Notes: generated by a model not told the origin, from the letters alone. Shown: positions 52,745-64,000, numbered from the stretch's first letter. The stretch: DNA of 64,000 bases from Pogona vitticeps (GCF_051106095.1 NC_135784.1:153361428-153425427), one strand, 5' to 3'. Numbers and translations are program-made.

Positions 52745-55005
52745 TAGATAGAGTTGATACATAATTTTAAAAGGTCACATGAGCTGTAGTGTTCTGAAAG
52801 AAAAGGTTATTTTCAGAAGGTTCTTTAGTATATCCTCTAGGAAATTGGTTAATATCAACTCTGACTACTTTTAAAAGCAGTGTTAGCTTTGTTATACTCG
52901 TAATGCCTTGGAGGCGCATTGACTGTATTTGCTCATTTTCATCATTTGATTTTCTTACTTTTCTCAGTCTTCCTCCTCAGTGAAATTTACACTGTAAATT
53001 CTTTGGAGCAAGGATAATCCCTTTTGCTTATGCTGTTCTGTAAAGTGCTGTGTACATTAATTACGCAAATTAAATAATTATATTGCCACACTTGCGTGCT
53101 TATTAAGTAATTTACAAACAAGAAAATATATCCGCATCCAAACTGGTTTATGGTCTCCAAGAACTGTGTTTTAAAAACACAAAAAGAATAGCGAAGCTGG
53201 GGGAGCATGAAACTGAAGCCTAAAATAGTTAAACTGATGAAAATCAAAAGAGAAATAAATATTGAGGGAAAAGCCAAGGAAGAGAGCTATATTTTGAGCA
53301 TTTCTTAAAGGGTGGGGTGGGGTGCCTGAAAGGTTTATGAAGAGCATCTCATACACAAAGAGAATATGAAAAAGACAAAAATGTTTAACTTGAACCACAG
53401 GTCCTGGGGTGTTATTAGATAAACTAGTTTTGAGATTAAATAATTTAGTTTGATTCATTAGAAACTGGAAATATTGGAAGTGTTTGCTATGGTGGACCAA
53501 ATGGAGTTCTCAATGATACCTTTCTAAATGGGGATAAGACTTTTACTACTCCCTTTCTGATTGGATGGAGATCTTCCATAAAATGGTCCTTGACATTTAG
53601 TAGGTTTTTGGAGGCATTTGTTTTATCAAGTGGTTATATGTATACCAAGAGGAATTGACTCATGGGAACAGCTGACTTCATGGCTTGATTAAAGTGGAAG
53701 GTTAAAACTGTGCTGTTGAAGAGATGAGTGTTTGCGTGACTCATCTTGTTTAGATGAGGAAGGCTGAAGAAGAGGAATGCCATGCAGGTGGTGCAGTTTA
53801 CCAGTTGGGTGCTCCTCCTTATGTAGTAGCAGCACAGGGCAAGCACTGCCAAATTAAAAGGCTGAAACAAAGCTTTGAGATGGAAAGGGGGGAAATGGAA
53901 AGGAAACATTGAATGATGATAAAAATAAAGAATCAAGGATCAGACAAATATTTTTGGTGAAAAAAGCAAAGGAGTTAACATCAGTATTAAACAGAGAACA
54001 AATGAAATAATGAAAAAAAGAAGATATAACACTTCCTTTGTACTAATACCTTTTTGTCAGACAAAAGTAATATTTTGATTCTTCCCTTTTAAGACAGTAA
54101 TCTCAGATTGTGTTTAGAGTGCTGTTTCCACTATACATGCCTCTGTCTAATAGATGTTCAACATGGTTAAAACAGTGCTTAACATAGATATTCTTTAGAC
54201 CAGGGCTGTAGAAACATTTTAGATTTCCAGACATCAGCATGTGCCTGAAATTTTTACAGCCCACTAAGTGGACTGTGGATATCAGTCAACAGTTGGTTCA
54301 TTCTTCTGCAAACTATTGTGTCTTCTCAAAGTTCTATAGAAAGGGCCTGGTACACTTTTTTTAAATTTAGGAGTGTCAGCTTCTTTGATGAATGGGAACT
54401 ACAAAACTGCTTTGAATGATAATCTATTTCCAACTTTATCAATGCCTTGAAAACTTTGGCTGGAGAAACCTATTTGTTTTATGATAGCGGCCGAAAACTG
54501 AAGTGTGCATAGTTTTTTTCAAATTACTGCAGAATTCTCTCAGTCTCTGAAGTGGTTGATAGGATTTTTTTCTCTCTACTAGCTTATAGTTTCTCCAGAA
54601 TGGGAAAGAACTGATAGCTATAAGTACTGTATTAGTAGAATCGCCTTATACATAAACAGTAGTAACACTTGAATAAAGTTATAATAATAATAACTTTATA
54701 ACAAAGTAAGAATAGCTATCACATTGCTAGGATAATGCAATGCCTGAGCTACAATTCAGAAAGTCATAACATTCCCCTGCTAACTTACTTTATCCAGGCC
54801 ACTTTCTCTCACCTTCCACTGCCCACCCCCAATACTGACCAGCTTGCTGTGTTGACGTAAGGTTTACAAAACTATAGGCCAAAATTATTTTGCTTAATGT
54901 AGGAAACAGCACACATTTAGGCCCAGTGACTAAATGGAAGTTTAATGAGTCAGTTCTTCCATAAATTCCATTGATTCAAATAAGCTTAGTCTAGCTGCAG
55001 TTTTT
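52745..55005. other. Non-coding stretch, nothing recognised
   Basis: AT-rich sequence. A possible decayed MITE lies near 54200-54260. There is no open frame with family resemblance. Confidence 0.35.
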
Positions 55006-55102
55006 TTGACCAAACTCCGGGAGGCAGTGGAAGACAGGAGGGCCTTGCGTGCTCTGGTCCATGGGGTCACGAAGAGTCGGACACAACAACTAAACAACAA
55101 CA
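55006..55102 (+). repeat. BovB LINE 3' end (or BovB-tailed SINE)
   Basis: The sequence gaccaaactccgggaggcag, then tctggtccatggggtcacga, agagtcggacacaacaacta and aacaacaacag is the BovB-type 3' tail. Confidence 0.8.
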
Positions 55103-55213
55103 GAGCTGCAATTTACTATGCTGAAGTAAGTCACAGTTAGAGTAGGCCCAATTAAATCAATGGAATGTACAGATAAATTGGCTTGCCAAATCCCCATTGA
55201 TTCAGTGGGCCAG

Positions 55214-56838
55214 TCAACGTCAATCCTGGGGAAAATTCTGGAGCACATTGTGAAGTTAGTGTGCAAGCAGCTTGAAAACAATTATAACTAGAAGCCAGCA
55301 CAGATTTGTCAAGAACAATCCTGCCAGACTAATCTTATTACATTTTTTAATTGGGTAACTTATCTGGAAGAAAGTGGGAATGCTGTAGATGTAATATACG
55401 GTATCTTGACTTCAGCAAAGCTTTTGACAAAGTACTCCATGATATTCTGATTAGTAAACTAACTAGGCATGTGGTGGATACACAATTGGTTATGGAATCA
55501 TGCTCAGAGTGTGTTTATCAATGGTTTGCCTGTGAGGAGGTAACAATCGGGGTACCACAAGGCTCAGTCCTGACAATAGCGTAGCATGGGTTGCCAGCAC
55601 CCAGGGCTGGGCAAGTATTGCAGGGCACTGGTCACGTGCCAGCTCTGACGCAATGCATGGACAGGGCAGGGCAGGGCATGGAGGCAGGGTGGGTAAAACC
55701 CCTGGGGTGTTGCCATGAAGTGGCTATGGAGCCGCTTGAAGTCAGCACTGACAGCTCAAACTCAGACTACCAGGAAAGGGAACAGGAGTGTGAGGATTGG
55801 CTGTACAAGCACGCCAAGCGGAGCAACCCACACACCCCTAAGAATTTTGCACCCAGGGCGACTACCACTGTAGCCCCCACACACACACCACTGATTTCCT
55901 AAGCCTGGTGCTCTTCAACATTTTTGTTAATGACTTGGATGAATGAGTGCTTATCAAACTTGTAGATGACACAATTGGGTGGAATAGCTAATACCCTGGA
56001 ATATGGGGGGGGGGGGGCGGGGGTTGGAATTCAAAAAGTTCTTGATAGACTCAAGCACTGGGCTGAAAACAACAGAAAGAAATTTAACAGGGATAAGTGT
56101 TAAGTTCTATACATAGGGAAAAAACAAACACACAGTTACAAGATGGGGGATATTTGGCTCACTAATACTGCATGCAAGGAAGATCTTGGAATTGTTGTAA
56201 ATCATGATCTGAATATGAGCCCAACAGTGCAGTTTGGCTACAAATAAGACAAATGATATTTTAGGCTGCATTAACAGAAATACAGTTGCCAAATCACATT
56301 AAGAACCAGCTCGCCTCAATTTGGCACTGGTTAGGCCACATGTTGAATGCTGTGTCCAGTTCAGACAAACTGTAACAAGCTCAGAGGAGGACAATAAGCA
56401 TGATCAAGGGGACTGTAAACTAAGCCCTAAGAGGAAAGACTGAAAGAACTGGGCATGATTAGTCTTGAGAAAAGAAGTCTGAGGGGAGATATGATATCAT
56501 TTTTCAATTTCTTAAAAGATTGCTATACAGAGGAGGGGTAGGATTTGTTCTTGATCATCCCAGAGTGCAGGACATGGAATAATGGATTCAAGCAATAGGA
56601 AGATTGATTTTAATTGAATAGCAGGAAAAACTTCTTAACTGTTAGAGCAGTACGAGAATGGAACCAATTACTTCAGGAGGTGGTGAGTGCTCCAGTGCTA
56701 AACACTTTTAAGAGAAATTTGACAACCACCTGGCAGATATCCTTTGATTTGGATTCCTGCCTTGAGCAGGAGTTTGGACTGGATGGCTTTATAAGATACC
56801 TTCCAGTTCCATTATTCTATAATTTTTCTGTGATTCTA
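55214..56838 (+). mobile_element. CR1 LINE fragment, split by an insertion
   Basis: The reverse transcriptase region reads YLDFSKAFDKVLHDILISKL, then VTIGVPQGSVLT, and resumes after the insertion with LVLFNIFVNDLDE. The 3' part matches the CR1 end at 41936. Stops and frame changes interrupt the frame, so it is inactive. Confidence 0.85.
55573..55901. mobile_element. GC-rich insertion inside CR1
   Basis: CR1 reads ggctcagtcctg before it and gcctggtgctcttcaac after it. The inserted 0.33 kb starts gtagcatgggttgccagcac and ends cgactaccactgtagccccc. These ends resemble each other in inverted order. A near duplication, tcctga and tcctaa, flanks it. The family is not recognised. Confidence 0.55.
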
Positions 56839-57108
56839 ATGGGATTTACAATCCTAAACAACAGGATTTTGGCCATACTACAGCTACAACTGCAAGAGTC
56901 TATTCATAAATGTTTTTATGAGAATGCCACATTATCTAAATATCAGTTCAGTGGAGGGCACTGCTGAAATAGTGTGGTGAATTGGTTATGAAAATTAGAT
57001 TGGGGCTGCATATATAATAATAGCCGGAGCGTGCAGAGGCAGGTGTTGAGAAAGCTAATATAAACTTTAGGAGCATGCAGACATATTGACATTCTTAACT
57101 GTCATATA

Positions 57109-57754
57109 CAGTGGTGCCTCGACTTACGAACTTAATTGGTTCCGGAACTCCAGTCGTAACTCGAAATGGGTGTAAGTTGAAGCACTGTTTCCCATAGGAA
57201 TACACTGAAATGCAATTAATCCATTCCGACCGAAGGAAAAAAATCACCAAAAAAACACAACAACACTGTAAGACCCATCGGAAACGCGATTAATCCATTC
57301 TGGCCGAAGGGGGGGGGGGAGCAAACAAACTGTGCAAGACCCTTCGGAAATGCAGAAAAAGCAAAGCAGAAAGCAAACAAACCCTGCAAGACCCATCGGA
57401 AATGGGGGGGGGGACCTCAAAAAACAAACCAACCCTGCAAGACCCATCACAGCGTAGAAACGTAATCTCACCACCCAGCCCAAAACCATGCTGCAAAACC
57501 CATCCAGAATAGTTTTTAAAAAGTAGAAAGCGGCACTTTACCAGGCAGTCCGAAGCCTCCTCCGATCGCGCACTCTCTAACTGCTGGGGCGAAAGCAGTT
57601 TCTTCGCCACCAACGGTTAGTAATTTGAATTCCTCGCCTTTTTCCCCTGCCTTTTTCTGGTCCGGTCGCAAGTCGAAGCAAAAGTTTGCGGCTGGAGCTG
57701 GTTGGAACTCGAAATGGTCATATGTTGGGATGTTGGTAAGTCAAGGCACCACTG
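57109..57754. mobile_element. Tigger-like MITE with internal tandem units
   Basis: The termini cagtggtgcctcgacttacg and gtaagtcaaggcaccactg are inverted repeats, flanked by TA. Inside, a unit with tgcaagacccatcggaaat recurs about four or five times between 57260 and 57510. Confidence 0.88.
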
Positions 57755-57964
57755 TATCAGGACCCTGGACAGCTAAATGTTTTAGTTCCTCAGGATAGCA
57801 GTTTGTGGCAGAGAAGGAAGATCCACAGTGTAGGCATTCCACAGCTCTTTCATCGGAAGAGTCACAGGCAGTTTCAGGCACTGACCGCATAAAGGTTGGG
57901 TTTTTTTTTGTTTTTTTGTTTTTTTTGACAACAAATCTAATTGCTTTCTACCATTCAGGTACTT

Positions 57965-58065
57965 TTTGCTATTTGCTATTTTTCTGTTTTATGTTACTTG
58001 TTGTAAACTGCCCAGATGGCCTTGGCTGCCAGATGGGCAGTATACAAATCAAATAAATAAATACA
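57965..58065 (+). repeat. LINE/SINE 3' tail
   Basis: The sequence ttgttgtaaactgcccagatgg, then gatgggcagtatacaaatc and a short AAAT-type tail, is the common squamate L2/CR1-like 3' end. Confidence 0.5.
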
Positions 58066-58713
58066 ATTAAAATTTTGCCCCAGCCAGTGCAGTGCATTGG
58101 TATTACATGTACCCCATGTTGGCTTTCAGTGTCATGATGGTGAGAAACAGGAGTGACATTCTTTGGCCCTCCTGGCTGGTAGAACCCGGAAATTCATAGA
58201 GTGCAGGTAGTACAAGACATTACACCTTAAACTTAAAAATAAGCATTAGCTGCAGGATCGAGATTAATACATTGGAACCCTCTAACACATTGGAACCGTT
58301 ATATGTAAGTCAGATAATACCACATAATTGACTCAATGCAGTTATTTAACCTGATGGATGTTAATTAATCTCAGTATCTATTTGTGTACAAATAACAGCA
58401 ACATCTGTCTGCCAAGCCAAATTTATATAACATCTGTCAGAAGTCAAGTGATTTATTGTCTAATCTAGCATAAGAATAGGATGTGTCCTTTTCCTTTTTT
58501 CTAGTTAAGGAAGTAAAAAAGGAAATCTGCTTCTTGTGCAATTATGTGACGCGACACATAATCAAAAGTAAATTCCAAATAATTCAGAAGGAGGTTCTTA
58601 TGTAAACAAAAAGGACTAATGCCAACATCATTAGTATTTTAATTCTGCTTTACTATTATGTCTAGTTCAAGAGTTCACTATGAAATAGATCTTTCTTTAT
58701 GTTTATTACTGCA

Positions 58714-58717
58714 CTAT

Positions 58718-58772
<55 letters not shown>

Positions 58773-58774
58773 TT
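58714..58774 (+). repeat. TTTA microsatellite
   Basis: About fifteen TTTA units lie at the 3' end of the minus-strand repeat that follows. Confidence 0.95.
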
Positions 58775-59515
58775 ATACTTTTATCCTGCCTTTCTCCTTA
58801 AAAATGGACCCATAGCAGCATATATCATGAAAAAGATAATCTTTTAAAACTAAAAATAGTAACTATGTAAATATTTTAAAAGAATTAAACAAATATTTTA
58901 TTAAAAGTAAAATCAATACTTAAAACATTTAAAAGCAACAAGGCACAACAATCTATTTAAAAACCTCTCTCAGACAGCTAGTCACTAAGGAAAAGCCTAC
59001 CTGAAGATAAAGGTGTTTGCCTGCTTTCATAAGGACAGCAACAATGGGGCCAGCCTGGCCTCCCATGGGAACGATTTTCAGAATCTGGGAGCATCAACAG
59101 AGAAGGCCCTCTCCTGTGTCTCCACTGAACATACCTATGTGGGTGGGTGGAACTGAGAGAAAGGCCTCCCCTGATGATATTAACAACCGGGCAGGTACAT
59201 AAAGGGAGATGAGGTCCTTGAGACAGCTTGGATCTAAATTGTGCAGGACTTTGCAGGTTAGAACCAGCACTTTGAATTGTGCCCAGAAACTGATTGGCAG
59301 TTAATGGAGCTGCTGTAACAAGGAGATTATTTGATCCCTGTGTAACCAACCCTGGTTAACAATCCGGCTGCAACATTTTGGACCTGCTGAAGTTTCCAAA
59401 CACTATCCAAAGACATCCCCATGAAGAACATATTACAGCAGTTCAGAACTTGGATCCTGATCATCTCACGGTCTGTGGTCTGGTCTCTTGTTTATACTGA
59501 AAGTGGTCCAAAATA
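58775..59515 (-). repeat. LINE-like interspersed repeat, long copy
   Basis: It opens tatccttg-like with tatcctgcctttctcc (58784 onward). It carries the stretch caacagagaaggccctctcctgtg near 59095, which is the reverse complement of 1250-1285. It ends with aagtttccaaacactatcca near 59390. It is the same unnamed family as the copies at 1225, 3230 and 39945. Confidence 0.6.
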
Positions 59516-59849
59516 CATTCCTACGCTCTTTTTAGTAATTCTATTTTGTCATATATTTTAGAATTATATTTTCACTTAATGTTTGTTGAAGGTTGCAACG
59601 ATGATTTCCTGAAATGAGAGGTGGATATTTTGAACCTTCAAATGTTGTTGCACTATTAAGCTCCCATCATCTCCCATTGTACCTTTTGTAGTGCTGGCTG
59701 GGGGTAATTGGAATCTGGAGAACATTGTTCCAGATCATGGCCAATGCAGACTCTTGGTGAGATGAAGGGACAAGGAGGAGAAGGAGGAGGTGGTGGTTAA
59801 CCCCATTTTTAAAAAGTGAGTAAATAAAAACCAAATGTAGTTTCCTGAC

Positions 59850-60198
59850 TAGAGACGGGCACAAAACTTGGTTCAGAGGTGCATGCCAGTTTGTAAGGGC
59901 GTCACCACAGATGCTGTGCATTCCCCTCCCCCACCTCCCCAGCAGGATCCCTCACTCCCCAGCTTCCCTGCCCCACTTCCTTGGCTGATCACCCAATCAG
60001 ACCACGATGCAGGGCAGGCAAGCCTGTGCTCCTTCTGGGGACTGGCTGAACAGCAGAAGAGAACAAGGAGAGGAGCATGCACTGCCTGGTAAGTAGCACA
60101 TTGACCAGGGAGGTGGGAGAAGGTAACATGTGGCACCTGGGGTGCTGTGTGCTTACGGATCGCGCAAACCTACCAACCAAGGTTTATGCCCATCTCTA
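59850..60198. mobile_element. hAT-like MITE with 8-bp duplication
   Basis: The left end tagagacgggcacaaaacttg pairs with the right end aaggtttatgcccatctcta. Flanks are ttcctgac (59842-59849) and tttctgac (60199-60206). The interior is GC-rich with no coding capacity. Confidence 0.85.
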
Positions 60199-60429
60199 TT
60201 TCTGACCCTTTTACCCCCCCAGCCCTCAAGTAGGAAATATGTTTCTGCTTACTTTAATTTGTGTATGAGAGTTATGGGATGGCTTTCATAAAGACCCCCT
60301 CACTTTTGATGATCTCATACAAGAGCATACTTCGGAGGCTAAATAAGGAAAATAATATGGGTGGAACTTGCAACAAAATGTTGCAGTATGGGTGTTCCTG
60401 TGAAGATTCTCAGCCATCCAGGTGAAGTT

Positions 60430-60582
60430 ATCTGGAAGTCGAGTCATGGCAACTGGACTTCTTTCTTATTAGGTTGAAATGTTTTGCTACTCATCCAAGA
60501 CTGAAGAAGCTACTTGAATGAGTAGCAAAGCGTTTTAGCCTAATAAGAAATAAGTCCAGTTGCCATGACTGAACTTTCAGAT
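60430..60582. repeat. Long palindrome with 70-bp arms
   Basis: Arm 60430-60499 pairs imperfectly with 60513-60582 around a short centre, actgaagaagcta. Both arms hold gtcatggcaactggactt-type and tactcatccaag / cttgaatgagta motifs. Confidence 0.85.
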
Positions 60583-60725
60583 ATGGGTATTCTTGTTCAA
60601 TGAACCTTAATGCCATTCCATGCCTCATTTCAAGATATGCTGTTCCATTTCCTATCCCCAGAAGGATACAGGGGCCATAGAGTATTCTTGGCCCAGACTG
60701 GGCTTTTGGAACACCCTTAGTTTAA

Positions 60726-61075
60726 GGGACGTGGTGGCGCTGCGGGTTAAACCACAGAAGCCTCTGTGCTGCAAGGTCAGAAGATCAAGCAGTCGTAAGA
60801 TCGAATCCACACGACAGAGTGAGCTCCTGTCTCTTGTCCCAGCTGCAGCTGACCTAGCAGTTTGAAAGCATGTAAATGCGAGTAGATAAATAGGTACCAC
60901 CTCGGTGGGAAGGTAAACGGCGTTCCGTGTCTAGTCATGCTGGCCACGTGACCACGGAAACTGTCTTCGGATAAAAACGCTTGCTCTATGGTTTGGAAAC
61001 GGAGATGAGCACCGCGCCCCAGAGTTGGACACGACTGGACTAAATGTCAAGGGCAACCTTTGCCTTTACCTAGTT
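60726..61075 (+). repeat. tRNA-derived SINE (long squamate type)
   Basis: It starts gggacgtggtggcgctgcgg, has tcgtaagatcgaatccacac as a B-box region, then ggtgggaaggtaaacggcg and gtcatgctggccacgtgacc, and ends caacctttgcctttacct. It is well preserved. Confidence 0.88.
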
Positions 61076-61252
61076 TCCCCATTGCCAGAAAAATGTTTCT
61101 TATATTACTGAATACTTTGGGATTCTCCTGAGCATGTTAATGGTTCCCTCTTGTGACTCATTTGGGCTAACTAGCTAACCCAGCACCAGTGTTTACTGGT
61201 AGATTTTACAATTGGTTTTCATTTTAAAATATATATGAACATTTATCCTATA

Positions 61253-62142
61253 CAGTCGTGCCCCGCTTTACAATTACCCCGCATTTATGACGACGTTTTT
61301 GCGATCGCTTTTGCGATTGTGGCGATCTCCTCTGAAGCCCCTATTCCCTCAGGTCTTCATGAGGTTCTTGCTCTTCTTTCTTCGCTGCCACCAGGTATTG
61401 CTGCTTCAATACGATTTAATCAAGGAGACAAGTGTGCTTTTAAAACGTAACTCATTTATTAGATCAGGGAAGTTAACATCTGATTAATATTCAATAAGTA
61501 AATCACCGGTTGCTAATCACTTGTATTTGTATCAGTTCTACTTTGACTTTAAATCTCTAATAACTCTCTGTACCATTCAGTATTCTTACAGAACTCTAAC
61601 CCACTCTAAGTTCACTTTTAAGTTTCACACTGTCTCTCACTCACAGAATCTCTCTTCATACTCCATACACCAGCCTTTATATCCAGCCCCCTTCCCGCTT
61701 GGTTCCACCTTCCGTCCTCTCATTGGCTTCTTCTCCACTGTTCAGCTATGACGGACAGGTGAGGGCAGGGTTGTTCGCTACAGTGATCGCAAAACGATGG
61801 TCTAAATAGGGTTTTTTCGCTTTGCAATGATCGGTTCCCTGCTTTGGGAACCGATTCTTCGCAAAACGATGTTTTTTTAACAGCTGATCGGTGGCTTCAA
61901 AATGGCCGCTGGGTAATTAAAAAGGCTCCCTGCTGTGTTTAGGGACGGCTTCCTCACTATACAGGCACCGAAAATGGCCGCCGTATGGAGGATCTTCGCT
62001 GGACGGTGACTTTTTAGCCCATTGGAACGCATTGAATGGTTTTCAATGTGTTTCAATTGGCTTTTTATTTTCGCTTTACAATGTTTTTGCTTAATAGTGA
62101 TTTTCCTGGAACGGATTATCGCCGTTAAGCGAGGCACCACCA
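61253..62142. mobile_element. Tigger-like MITE, split by an LTR-type insertion
   Basis: The left end cagtcgtgccccgctttac pairs with the right end gttaagcgaggcaccacca, with TA on both sides. The MITE body resumes after the insertion with gtgatcgcaaaacgatgg. Confidence 0.8.
61328..61782 (-). mobile_element. LTR-type remnant inside the MITE (fossil)
   Basis: On the minus strand it starts tgtagcgaacaaccctgcc. It has a TATA-like ggatataaaggc and an aataaa signal, followed by a priming-site-like tggtggcagcgaag. It looks like one LTR plus a short internal stub and is clearly incomplete. The superfamily is not assigned. Confidence 0.55.
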
Positions 62143-62254
62143 TATTGGGAATATGTTACCTTAGATTGTGGGGGAGCTGGCTGAAAAATAGGTTACCACT
62201 GAAGACAAGTTATTATGTGTTGCGAAGTGACTTATGACTTAAATGACTCTAAAT

Positions 62255-62394
62255 AAGGGTTTGTGCGATGTCCAAGAAATGGTTTACCATCGCCATCCCC
62301 TGAATGAGTTTCAGTGGGCGAGGAGGGATTTAAATCTGGATCTGCTGAATGTTAATCTTTCACTTTTATCCACGATACCATGCTGGCTGTCTTA
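62255..62394 (-). repeat. Sauria-type SINE fragment
   Basis: On the minus strand it reads gccagcatggtatcgtgga and ttaaatccctcctcgcccac, then ggtaaaccatttcttggac. It is a degraded tRNA head and body. Confidence 0.6.
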
Positions 62395-62854
62395 AGACAG
62401 GAGTCTTCTGTTAATAGTGTTTTTCTTCATATGTGAAATTTACTTAATTATTTGGTTTTAGAACATTTGAATTTGCAGCCTGCCTATATGCAAGTGAATA
62501 TGAAGCTTCTAGGTGCAGCTGACTGTAGAAATTGTTCTTTCTGTGTCCCCCCCCCCCCCTTTTGTGTTGTTCTTCATCTCTCCTCCCTTTTGAGCCATTC
62601 TGTTCCATTCTCCCATCCAGTTACCAGGTTTCTTGCTCCCTCTTGGGCTCTAAATATTCTGTGCCACTGAGTACTTCTGGGTTTAGATTCAACCACCATC
62701 CCTTGGGGGTTTTAAAGAAAGGGTTTCTTGGATTTCTGCAAACCTTGGCATTCTTCTAGTGATGCCTCCCTCTTTTGCATAGGTCCTGCCACTTTGACTT
62801 TACAACAGTGGGCACCTTTCCCACTGAAATTTGGAAACAATGTATGATGAACTG

Positions 62855-62990
62855 CTGGCTAGCTGAGTGGCTTAGGTCCCTGGCTGCAAAGCCGAAGTTT
62901 GGGAATTCAGTTCCCACTGTGCCTCCTTGAGAGGGACTGGACTCGATGATCCATACACTTTCAGTTCTGCACTTACTTCAAAGGAGGTTG
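62855..62990 (+). repeat. tRNA-derived SINE fragment
   Basis: It has ggctagctgagtggcttagg, then ttcagttcccactgtgcctc and ggactcgatgatccataca, with a following TTG/TTA-rich tail. It is the same family as the copy at 20525. Confidence 0.65.
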
Positions 62991-63009
62991 TTGTTGTTAT
63001 TATTATTAT

Positions 63010-64000
63010 AATATAATGATTCTACTAATGGAGGAAATACTGTAGTCTAGCACATGGTTCATGGTCATTGTGCGTGTGCAAACCAAATATTGTGACACCA
63101 GTTCCATAATTTATCTGATTAAGAATGGAAGGTCTGAAGCAGCTCTTCAGTCTATTTCATTGTGGTGACTTTTATACTTCAGGTTTCAGGACTGAGCCCC
63201 AGTGGTTGATCTCATCAGGGAAAAATCAGTGACTCATATTTCCATTGAGAGAAATATAATTTGCAGTTTCTCAGCAACGGCCCACACAACTGTTTCAAGT
63301 GTTGTGTAACAGCATGTTCAGAACTAACAGATCATCTTTGAATGCCTTGGGGTTATTTTTATTGGAGCTCTTTGTGTGCAGACAAGTGGTGGTATTGACT
63401 GTGAAATGCTGATTTGTTCTGTAGGTGTAATACCACACATGACGGTTACATATAGCGGAAGTTCTGAAACAAACTAGAAGACAAGGAACTCAAGTTTCTT
63501 CCCTCGTCGAAGCAGATAAAACCAGGGAAGGCAGAGACAGCAGGAAAAACCCATCCTGTTGAATTACTCCCAAGGGGGAAGCAAGAGGCTTCTACTATGT
63601 GTGCATTCTGGTTCTCCTGCTTCAGGATTTTTGTTGTTTTAGCAGGAAGAAATATTTCTTTTCCTGTTTCACACATGCCTTAATGCACTTTTTGTGCACT
63701 TTATTTCAAATGGCTCTAAAAAAGTCACATGGTGGCCCTCTCCAAGAAACAGATCCCCCTTTCCCATGTGTGTCATCCTTGCCCCCCCCCCGGTTCTCCT
63801 AGAAACACACATGTGGCTTCCTGGCTTACATGGCCTTACTAGTGCTGTGCTGCAAAGTGCTTGCACAATTTGGGATAGGTAGAGTAGAATTTATGCATAG
63901 ACAGAGATAGTTATGAAAATGTGAATAATTGGGAGTAATGTGTTTAATCATTACAGTACTCCATAAAATTAGAGCTGGTCACTTAAAGAGGTATACAACC
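63010..64000. other. Terminal non-coding stretch
   Basis: No repeat, exon or RNA gene was recognised in the last kilobase. It is probably intronic to the gene starting at the CpG island. Confidence 0.35.

Noticed and set aside
57793-57895. Exon-like segment between tagcag and a gt-rich site (AEKEDPQCRHSTALSSEESQ)
   Set aside because: It has plausible splice sites but no match to ATF1 or any protein I recall. The donor-side context is a poly-T intron-like run, so it is not supported as an exon.
51200-64000. ATF1 coding exons
   Set aside because: I looked for the CREB/ATF1-type start and kinase-inducible region and found no match, so no ATF1 exon is claimed in this window.

Overview
The window is vertebrate nuclear DNA, most likely from a squamate reptile (a lizard; species not determined). 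The evidence is a GT-AG spliced gene with introns of 0.4-4 kb, a CpG-island promoter, and a repeat mix typical of squamates: tRNA-derived SINEs, CR1, L1 and BovB-type LINE pieces, a DIRS-type element, Tigger-like and hAT-like MITEs, and long microsatellites. No prokaryotic genes, CRISPR arrays, rRNA genes or convincing tRNA genes were seen.

Region 1 (1-36152) is the 3' two thirds of one plus-strand gene, DIP2B (disco-interacting protein 2 homolog B). I placed 25 consecutive coding exons (925-989 through 35900-36152). Every junction is GT-AG and every codon phase closes. The exons encode 1024 residues plus a stop: the end of the first acyl-adenylating-like (FAAL/ANL) domain and all of the second. 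The N-terminal exons lie upstream of the window. The introns hold hAT and Tigger-like MITEs, SINEs, a 5'-truncated L1 with 16-bp duplications, a minus-strand LINE with 14-bp duplications, and CA and AAT microsatellites.

Region 2 (36153 to about 39930) is the probable long DIP2B 3' UTR, with polyadenylation signals at 36851 and 39905.

Region 3 (about 39930-50000) is intergenic. It contains a LINE-like fragment, a perfect 21-bp hairpin, a CR1 3' end, a 5.5-kb DIRS tyrosine-recombinase retroelement fossil (42327-47845) carrying a nested hAT-like MITE, and an 844-bp Tigger-like MITE built of four hairpins in a row.

Region 4 (about 50050-51200) is a CpG island. By conserved gene order (DIP2B followed by ATF1 in human) it is probably the ATF1 promoter and first exon, but I found no ATF1 coding exon.

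Region 5 (51200-64000) is non-coding and repeat-rich: SINEs, TTA arrays, a BovB tail, a CR1 element split by a GC-rich insertion, two more Tigger-like MITEs (one split by an LTR-type remnant), a hAT-like MITE with 8-bp duplications, and a 70-bp-arm palindrome.

The only protein-coding host gene supported is DIP2B. No new multi-gene system is apparent. The more unusual structures are the DIRS terminal architecture, the four-hairpin MITE, the LINE copy with an extra open segment after its zinc-knuckle end, and the nested insertions.
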